Shown here: positions 59,075 to 64,000 of the stretch, in pieces
Layout of the letters: each line of letters starts with the position of its first letter
How positions within the stretch are numbered: the first letter of the stretch is position 1
NCBI GenBank assembly: GCA_900318265.1
Contig: ONKA01000004.1
Coordinates: 62,001 to 126,000 of the forward strand
Reading direction: 5' to 3'
Source of the DNA: an uncultured Bacteroidales bacterium
GTDB lineage: Bacteria; Bacteroidota; Bacteroidia; Bacteroidales; F082
Length of the DNA: 64,000 nt
Made by a program: the position numbers and the translations under genes
Notes under the pieces: generated by a model
What the model was told of the DNA's origin: nothing
Database searches by the model: none
Seen by the model: the letters and a program-made list of their open reading frames with translations, nothing else

Positions 59075-59174
59075 CGTCATTGCGAGGAGGAACGACGAAG
59101 CAATCCAGGAGGTAAGCTTGTTGTCTGGATTGACTTCGTCGAATCTGCGATTTGCTTCGTTCCTCGCAATGACG
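59075..59174. repeat. 100-bp palindromic element (family 3)
   Basis: Outer arms CGTCATTGCGAGG (59075-59087) and its complement (59162-59174) enclose further imperfect complementarity: GAACGACGAAG against CTTCGTTC-like sequence and CAATCCAG against CTGGATTG. It fills the gap between two secreted-protein genes and resembles the dispersed CGTCATTGCGAGG units known from many bacterial genomes (general knowledge). A MITE/REP-like element is the best reading. Confidence 0.82.
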
Positions 59175-59188
59175 CTATCGCGTCTGTA

Positions 59189-60847
59189 TTAGAACTTCAC
59201 GAACTTCGAAACTGCCGTGCTGCCATTGGCATAGCGGAAGTTGACGAAATAGACACCGCTCTCAAGTTCGCTCACGTTGAGTTGGGCGTTGCCAGCTGCA
59301 ACATTCACCATGCTCACCTTGCGGCCAGTCATGTCGAAGACACTGACTTGAGCATCGCTGTCAAGCACAAACGACACCTGTTCGTTGGCGGGATTGGGAT
59401 AGAGGCTAACCATCGTTGCCTCGTTCTCATTGACACCGACCATGTCTTGGCCAATCACTCTAACATAGTCGATTTCCCATGAAGCGGCGGCCTCATCGTT
59501 GCTAGTGTAGATGAAAGCAATGTAGAAGCTATGACTGGCAACGATATCAGCAACATCGAATACGCCAGACTCAACCCATTCATAGTTGCCTGTCGAATAA
59601 TCGAAAGCATCGGTGATGTCTTCCCATTCAAAATCGCTGGGGTCGCTAATGCCGTCGTAATCAGTAGAGATGGCCACGCGCAGCGGGTCGCCGTCGAACT
59701 TCATGGCTGTGCTGAAATCAACCCAAATCTCGTTAAAGCTTATTCCATTCGGGATCTCAGCAAAGCCAATCAGCCAGTCTTCATTTTGATGGGCAGCACC
59801 CTCAGCATAGCCGTTCATGTTGGCATAAGTCGTGCCTTGATGTGTGCCTTGATGCCATTCCTGATCGCCGTATGCATTGTAAGCCGTGAACACGCCGAGA
59901 CCATCATCGAAGTCTTCATAAAGCAGAACGTAGACTTCTTCTGTCGTGGCAGTTGCCGTAGGATAGCTACCATCAGTTTTGTAGTCGATGTTGGCGCCGC
60001 TGTTGGTATAGGGGAAGATGGCAAAATGATAGGTGGTGTTGGGCTGTAAGCCTTCGAAAACGATGCCATTGATGCCATAAGGCACATTCTTGGCGAGGTC
60101 GCTATCGGGAACAGGAGTGCCGTCGACAGGAACTGTAATGCTACCCGTGGAGGCCAAAACCAAATACTTGGAAGGCAATTGAGCACCAATGGCATCCTCC
60201 CACACGACATAGGCGTCAACACCATCTGCCAGAGCCGTGAATTGGGTCGGATAGTTGCTCGGCTCAGGATCGGGCGTAGTGCCACCTCCGGCTTTGTAGA
60301 AGCTGACACGCGTGTCAATGTTGGAAGCCTCGGCATAGCAGCTGAACAAAGGAGCATTGTTTTGGGTATTCGGGTTGAAACGCATGTTATTGCGCTCGTT
60401 TTCACCTTGTGCGACGACCTCAGCCGTGCCATCGGCATTGAAGGCGATGTCCCATTGACCGTTGGCATCAAGCGTGGTCTGCGTCTTCAGGTTGTTGCTA
60501 CTGCTGCTTGCGGCATACAGATAACCACCTTTGACTTCATCGAAGAGGGTCCATGCACCAGCATTGCCGCCGAGGGTGATTTGGAACACGTCAGTTTCGC
60601 TTGTGGGATCTGTTCCAGGAGTAACGGTAATGGCATCACCATTTTCGCTCACAACCACAGCGTGACGATTGTTTGTCTTCTGGTAACCCATAGCAAGAAC
60701 GCCCAGGTCGTCGTGATGGGCCACGATAAGATAGTTGGCTCCTGCCTCAAGCCCTGAGGCGGAAGTGACCTTTGTGTAGGTCGTCTGGGCAAAGCCGCTC
60801 ACCGAAAGGAGCAGCATAGCCACTAATGAGAATAAAACTTTTTTCAT
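59189..60847 (-). CDS. Secreted multidomain protein with T9SS sorting domain
   Basis: 552 aa. Signal peptide (LLSVSGFAQ), an N-terminal beta-sandwich-like region (SGLEAGANYLIVAHHDDLGV), a fibronectin-III-like part (about 200-300), and a cleaved-adhesin/choice-of-anchor-like jelly-roll (YEDFDDGLGVFTAYNAYGDQ, EDWLIGFAEI). The sorting domain starts at VSLYPNPANEQVSFVLD and ends SKFVKF. It is likely displayed or released by the T9SS and may bind glycan or protein. No catalytic residues are visible. Confidence 0.86.
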   Translation of the reverse strand: MKKVLFSLVAMLLLSVSGFAQTTYTKVTSASGLEAGANYLIVAHHDDLGVLAMGYQKTNNRHAVVVSENGDAITVTPGTDPTSETDVFQITLGGNAGAWTLFDEVKGGYLYAASSSSNNLKTQTTLDANGQWDIAFNADGTAEVVAQGENERNNMRFNPNTQNNAPLFSCYAEASNIDTRVSFYKAGGGTTPDPEPSNYPTQFTALADGVDAYVVWEDAIGAQLPSKYLVLASTGSITVPVDGTPVPDSDLAKNVPYGINGIVFEGLQPNTTYHFAIFPYTNSGANIDYKTDGSYPTATATTEEVYVLLYEDFDDGLGVFTAYNAYGDQEWHQGTHQGTTYANMNGYAEGAAHQNEDWLIGFAEIPNGISFNEIWVDFSTAMKFDGDPLRVAISTDYDGISDPSDFEWEDITDAFDYSTGNYEWVESGVFDVADIVASHSFYIAFIYTSNDEAAASWEIDYVRVIGQDMVGVNENEATMVSLYPNPANEQVSFVLDSDAQVSVFDMTGRKVSMVNVAAGNAQLNVSELESGVYFVNFRYANGSTAVSKFVKF

Positions 60848-60897
60848 TTTCGTTCGTTTTTATGTTAGACAATTAGTTGAATTTCAAGATTTAGGTC

Positions 60898-60965
60898 GGG
60901 CCTTCGACGGGCTCAGGCACCTTCAAGGCCATAAAAGCCAAGGTCCCTGAGCCCGTCGAAGGGCC
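60898..60965. repeat. Inverted pair of family-1 repeats
   Basis: A minus copy (GGGCCTTCGACGGGCTCAGG, from 60898) and a plus copy (GGTCCCTGAGCCCGTCGAAG, 60942-60965), 17-20 nt apart, fill the gap between the NifU-like gene and the T9SS protein gene. Confidence 0.88.
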
Positions 60966-60969
60966 GGTT

Positions 60970-61227
60970 TTATAAGTCAAGTGTCTCTACCTGCTCCACA
61001 GATTTGATCTCGGGGATGACTTTTTTCATCACAGATTCGATGCCGTTTTTGAGGGTCATTTTGCTATGCGGACAGTTGCCACAAGCACCTGTGAGTTCCA
61101 CGATGACGGTGTTGTCGTCGGTAAGTTCCACGAAATTGACATCACCCCCATCCTGTTGGAGGTAGGGACGCACCTGCTCGAGGACATTCTTGACTTTTCT
61201 GAGGATGGTTTCCTTATCCATATCCAT
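60970..61227 (-). CDS. NifU-like Fe-S scaffold (NFU domain)
   Basis: 85 aa, the NFU domain alone: VRPYLQQDGGDVNFVELTDD, then the cluster-binding GACGNCPHSKMTL (CxxC) and IPEIKSVEQV. It carries and delivers 4Fe-4S clusters. Mrp lies upstream on the same strand with 79 nt between, so the two can form an Fe-S maturation unit. The repeat pair just downstream would be in the mRNA tail. Confidence 0.95.
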   Translation of the reverse strand: MDMDKETILRKVKNVLEQVRPYLQQDGGDVNFVELTDDNTVIVELTGACGNCPHSKMTLKNGIESVMKKVIPEIKSVEQVETLDL

Positions 61228-61306
61228 ATCTATGTCTGTTTCTTTTTATTGCGCAGGGACTTACGTCGCATGCTTATTAGCTATCGCCCCTATGGGGCTA
61301 AATTCA

Positions 61307-62326
61307 TCATCCTTTTTTGATAATTTCTTGTGCAATCTTGTCGAAAGCCTTGGTGACCGGTGAGTCGGCATCAAGGGCGAGCGGCGTACCGGCGTCGCCA
61401 CATTCGGCAATCTTCTCCGTAATCGGGATTTGACCCAGAAGCGGAACACCAAGTTGCTCGGCAAATTCCTTGCCTGTCTCCTTGCCGAAGATGTAGTATT
61501 TCTTATCGGGCATGTCGGAAGGCGTGAAATAGGCCATGTTTTCCACCAAACCATAGATCGGTATCTGCAGGGCTTCTTCCTTAAACATCATCGCGGCACG
61601 CAGCACATCGGCAAAGGCAACCTTTTGCGGAGTGGTAACGATGAGGGCACCCGACACGTTGTATTGTTGAGCCAAGGTCAGCTGAATGTCGCCCGTCCCA
61701 GGAGGCATGTCGACGACCATCCAATCCAATTCACCCCAAAGGGTGTCGTTCATCAGCTGGTTCAAGGCACTGTTGGCCATGGGACCACGCCAGATGAGTG
61801 GACGGTCGGCATCAACAAAACTTCCAATACTCATCAACTTGATGCTGTATCGCTCGATGGGTACCATCACGGTCTTGCCATCTTTCTCGAAGGCGGCGGG
61901 CTGCTCATCGCCAAGGCCGAACATCATCGGGACAGAAGGGCCATAGATATCGGCATCAATCAAACCCACGCGTTGGTTGGCGCGTGCCAAGGCAATGGCG
62001 AGATTAGCCGCCACCGTCGACTTGCCGACACCACCCTTACCTGAAGCCACAGCGATGATATGCTTCACCTTCGAAAGGGCCGTCTTCTCCTCCACCACCT
62101 TGATTTCAATCTCGACATCGCCAAACACCTCAGTCAACGTGCGCTTTGCACCATTCACCAAGATTTCGTTTTTCGGGTCGTTGGCATGTTCCATGACAAG
62201 GTCGAAACGGATGGAATTGTCTCTAACCATCAGGTTTTCAACCATATTCAATGCGATGATATTATCCCCCTTGGGGAAGTAGATGACGTCTTTCAGGACT
62301 TCTATAACGTTTTCTTTATTTAGCAT
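61307..62326 (-). CDS. Mrp/NBP35-type Fe-S cluster carrier ATPase
   Basis: 339 aa. A MIP18-like (DUF59) N-terminal domain (about 1-85) is followed by a ParA-type ATPase with the deviant P-loop ASGKGGVGKST (94-104) and switch regions WMVVDMPPGTGDIQL and VTTPQKVAF. Mrp/ApbC proteins load Fe-S clusters onto targets. The usual CxxC is not seen near the C-terminus, which reads SDMPDKKYYIFGKETG where that motif would be expected; this may be a genuine loss. It lies directly upstream of the NifU-like gene. Confidence 0.94.
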   Translation of the reverse strand: MLNKENVIEVLKDVIYFPKGDNIIALNMVENLMVRDNSIRFDLVMEHANDPKNEILVNGAKRTLTEVFGDVEIEIKVVEEKTALSKVKHIIAVASGKGGVGKSTVAANLAIALARANQRVGLIDADIYGPSVPMMFGLGDEQPAAFEKDGKTVMVPIERYSIKLMSIGSFVDADRPLIWRGPMANSALNQLMNDTLWGELDWMVVDMPPGTGDIQLTLAQQYNVSGALIVTTPQKVAFADVLRAAMMFKEEALQIPIYGLVENMAYFTPSDMPDKKYYIFGKETGKEFAEQLGVPLLGQIPITEKIAECGDAGTPLALDADSPVTKAFDKIAQEIIKKG

Positions 62327-62399
62327 GATTTTAAATAATTAACGCTGCAAAGTTAATAAATAGTTTAGAGTTTAAGGGGGTGGAGTGAGAGTTTTTTTG

Positions 62400-64000
62400 T
62401 TAGTGGGCAATAGTGATACGCTTTGAGACGATTCCGCTCTCCGTTTTTACGCGCAGCAGATAGAGGCCTTCGGGCCTATCCAGCAAATCGACCGTCGTTT
62501 GATGGCCATTGACTTCTTGTTGCAAAACACACTGTCCCAAAGTATTATATACCGACACGGACAACATGTTTTCGCATTCGATAGTCACCGACCCTGAAGT
62601 GGGATTGGGATAGATATTGGCCTGAATGGCGTTCTCATCCATGCCAGTGGGCGAGTAATAGACGTGCAACTCGAAGACATTAGACTGATAATGGCGATTG
62701 GCCGGCGCAGAGGTGCAGTCCAAATCGCGGTAATAGGCATAAAGTCGATAATAATAGTCACCTTCCTGAATCAAGGAATTGTCGGTATAATTGGTGGCGG
62801 AAGAACCCATTAATTTGATCCGATGGTATTCCCCATCCTCACCTTCTTTTCTAAAGAGATAATAACCAGCAAGGCCATCGTTGGGTTGTGGCGTTTTCCA
62901 AAGCAGTTTGATTTTTTGATTGGAAGCGATTTCGAAATCCAAGTCGCGAGGCGGGTAGCAAGGACCTGCGGTGGCGCATGATTCGTTGGAATATTCACCG
63001 CTATCGCCGCCTTCGCAAAGCACGCCAACGCGATAGCAGTGACCGCCCTGCTCGACGGTCTCGTCCAGTAAGGTGGTGCCTGATGGCACAAGACGATAGA
63101 GCATGTCGTCACGATAGAGTGTGTATCCATAGCCCAGATGTTCTACCGCATCCCAAGTAAGCAGGATGGCATCGCCTTGGGCAGTGGCAACCAAGTTTTG
63201 AGGAACTTCGCAAGTCATCTCGTTGCCGCAGCTGTTGTTGGTTTCGAAGAAAACGCCCGCAGCCAAGTCGTCAGATGAGCCTGAATAGGAATACACGGTC
63301 TGTCCGTTCGCGTCCTTGATGACAAAAGCCATCTGGCTGACCGTTTCCTCAGGTGCCGTCCAGCCAAAGCTGATACGTCCCAAAGGCAAAGCAGGCTCGA
63401 CCTGCATCGCCGACGCGTTGGTGGTGGTCATGCTGGTGATTTCGCGACCCGTGGGCGAATACACCGTGATGATGCCGCCCTTCCAGCCCTGATTCTCGTT
63501 GGAAGTCATGATGACCCGCCAGTCGCAAGAAGGCCCAACCGCGACTTTCATGATGTTGGCATGTTTGCCGACGCGACCATTGGCGACGACATACACGGCA
63601 TAGTGGAACACATCATAACGAGGCACGCCTGCATCTTCAAATTCAAGCGTCGCACCTGGCGCAACATCGGTCATAGTTGCAATGACTTCATTGTCGCGTA
63701 GCACAACGACCTGTTCGATGGTTTCCAAGGCCGTGCCGTCCAAAGTCGTTGTGGGGTTGGTCCAAGTGAGCTGCACTTTAAGGTCGGTGTCGGAAATGGG
63801 AACCGCCGTGAAATCGACAGGGAGAGAGGGAGTCTGGTTGTAGACTTCGGCGGGTACGAAATTGAACATGGCGTCGGCAGGGTTGGTGTAAGGCGCATCA
63901 TCGATGAGGTACCAACCGTCACTGCCACCGCCCCAACCCAAGTTAAAGTGGAACATGTCGTTGTCATCGTAACCGTCGCACACAAAGGCATGGCAGCCGC
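62400..64000 (-). CDS. C10-family (streptopain-type) peptidase, C-terminal part, with T9SS domain
   Basis: The gene enters from the right edge. The first visible residues CHAFVCDGYDDNDMFHFNLG contain the catalytic His of C10 peptidases, and the following GWGGGSDGWY is their usual C-terminal motif, so the Cys half lies outside. Then come several fibronectin-III-like segments (for example QNLVATAQGDAILLTWDAV; SNQKIKLLWKTPQPNDGLAG). The sorting domain starts IQANIYPNPTSGSVTIECEN and ends SKRITIAH. It is likely an extracellular cysteine peptidase exported by the T9SS. Typical NWGWGG reads NLGWGG here. Confidence 0.88.
   Translation of the reverse strand, partial: GCHAFVCDGYDDNDMFHFNLGWGGGSDGWYLIDDAPYTNPADAMFNFVPAEVYNQTPSLPVDFTAVPISDTDLKVQLTWTNPTTTLDGTALETIEQVVVLRDNEVIATMTDVAPGATLEFEDAGVPRYDVFHYAVYVVANGRVGKHANIMKVAVGPSCDWRVIMTSNENQGWKGGIITVYSPTGREITSMTTTNASAMQVEPALPLGRISFGWTAPEETVSQMAFVIKDANGQTVYSYSGSSDDLAAGVFFETNNSCGNEMTCEVPQNLVATAQGDAILLTWDAVEHLGYGYTLYRDDMLYRLVPSGTTLLDETVEQGGHCYRVGVLCEGGDSGEYSNESCATAGPCYPPRDLDFEIASNQKIKLLWKTPQPNDGLAGYYLFRKEGEDGEYHRIKLMGSSATNYTDNSLIQEGDYYYRLYAYYRDLDCTSAPANRHYQSNVFELHVYYSPTGMDENAIQANIYPNPTSGSVTIECENMLSVSVYNTLGQCVLQQEVNGHQTTVDLLDRPEGLYLLRVKTESGIVSKRITIAH

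Overview
The window looks like chromosome from an uncultured gut- or rumen-type Bacteroidales. Four proteins end in a type IX secretion (T9SS) C-terminal sorting domain with the YPNP signature. Other lineage markers are a six-BACON lipoprotein, a DUF3822 protein and a fused lipid acyltransferase of the glycine/ornithine-lipid type. Many genes are preceded by the Bacteroidetes -7 box TAnnTTTG, in a few cases with a -33 TTG at the right spacing. No T9SS machinery gene lies in the window, so only cargo is seen.

Layout. 1-2.8 kb (minus): tripartite efflux operon, TolC then MacA/HlyD-like adaptor then an ABC ATPase cut by the window edge. 2.9-9.4 kb: aqpZ, a VCBS/FG-GAP T9SS protein, hemW, a small beta-barrel protein and a C69 dipeptidase. 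9.4-18.2 kb (minus): a BACON lipoprotein, then an envelope operon (outer-membrane barrel, TPR protein, LptC, CNNM/CorC-type transporter, PpiD/SurA-like isomerase). 18.4 kb: tRNA-Phe. 18.6-22.6 kb (minus): a compact operon of HPr-kinase-like protein, S24/S26 peptidase, PqqD-like protein and nucleotidyltransferase. It is followed by a 44-residue peptide gene with its own -7 box and then a fimbrillin-like lipoprotein. I read this as a candidate peptide-modification (RiPP-like) system, and it is the most interesting locus here.

22.6-43.8 kb is mostly housekeeping: lnt, dus, rocD, a TPR membrane protein, an MBL hydrolase, a large propeller/barrel surface protein, a LolC/E-type permease, rbfA, a subtilase, dtd, holA, an AMP nucleosidase, DUF3822-rsmD, a GlsF/OlsF-like acyltransferase fusion, an rsuA-family pseudouridine synthase and a HExxH protein.

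44.5-55.7 kb is an accessory island: two Sel1-repeat proteins, two paralogous 130-residue proteins near its two ends, a AAA ATPase, a WYL regulator behind a perfect 34-bp palindrome, a Cas4-like/DEDD exonuclease fusion (DUF2779), a zinc-ribbon protein, two proteins with similar SAM-like helical segments, and a gene remnant. It has the content of a defence or stress island, but no integrase or attachment site is visible.

55.8-64 kb returns to chromosomal genes: DUF2795, a PduO-type adenosyltransferase, a methyltransferase-like protein, two secreted proteins, a NifU-like plus Mrp Fe-S pair, and the C-terminal part of a C10 (streptopain-type) peptidase.

A short palindromic repeat family (core CCCTGAGCC-TGTCGAAGGG) is scattered through intergenic gaps, often as inverted pairs. 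One copy, together with an unrelated 51-bp palindrome, sits in frame inside hemW.
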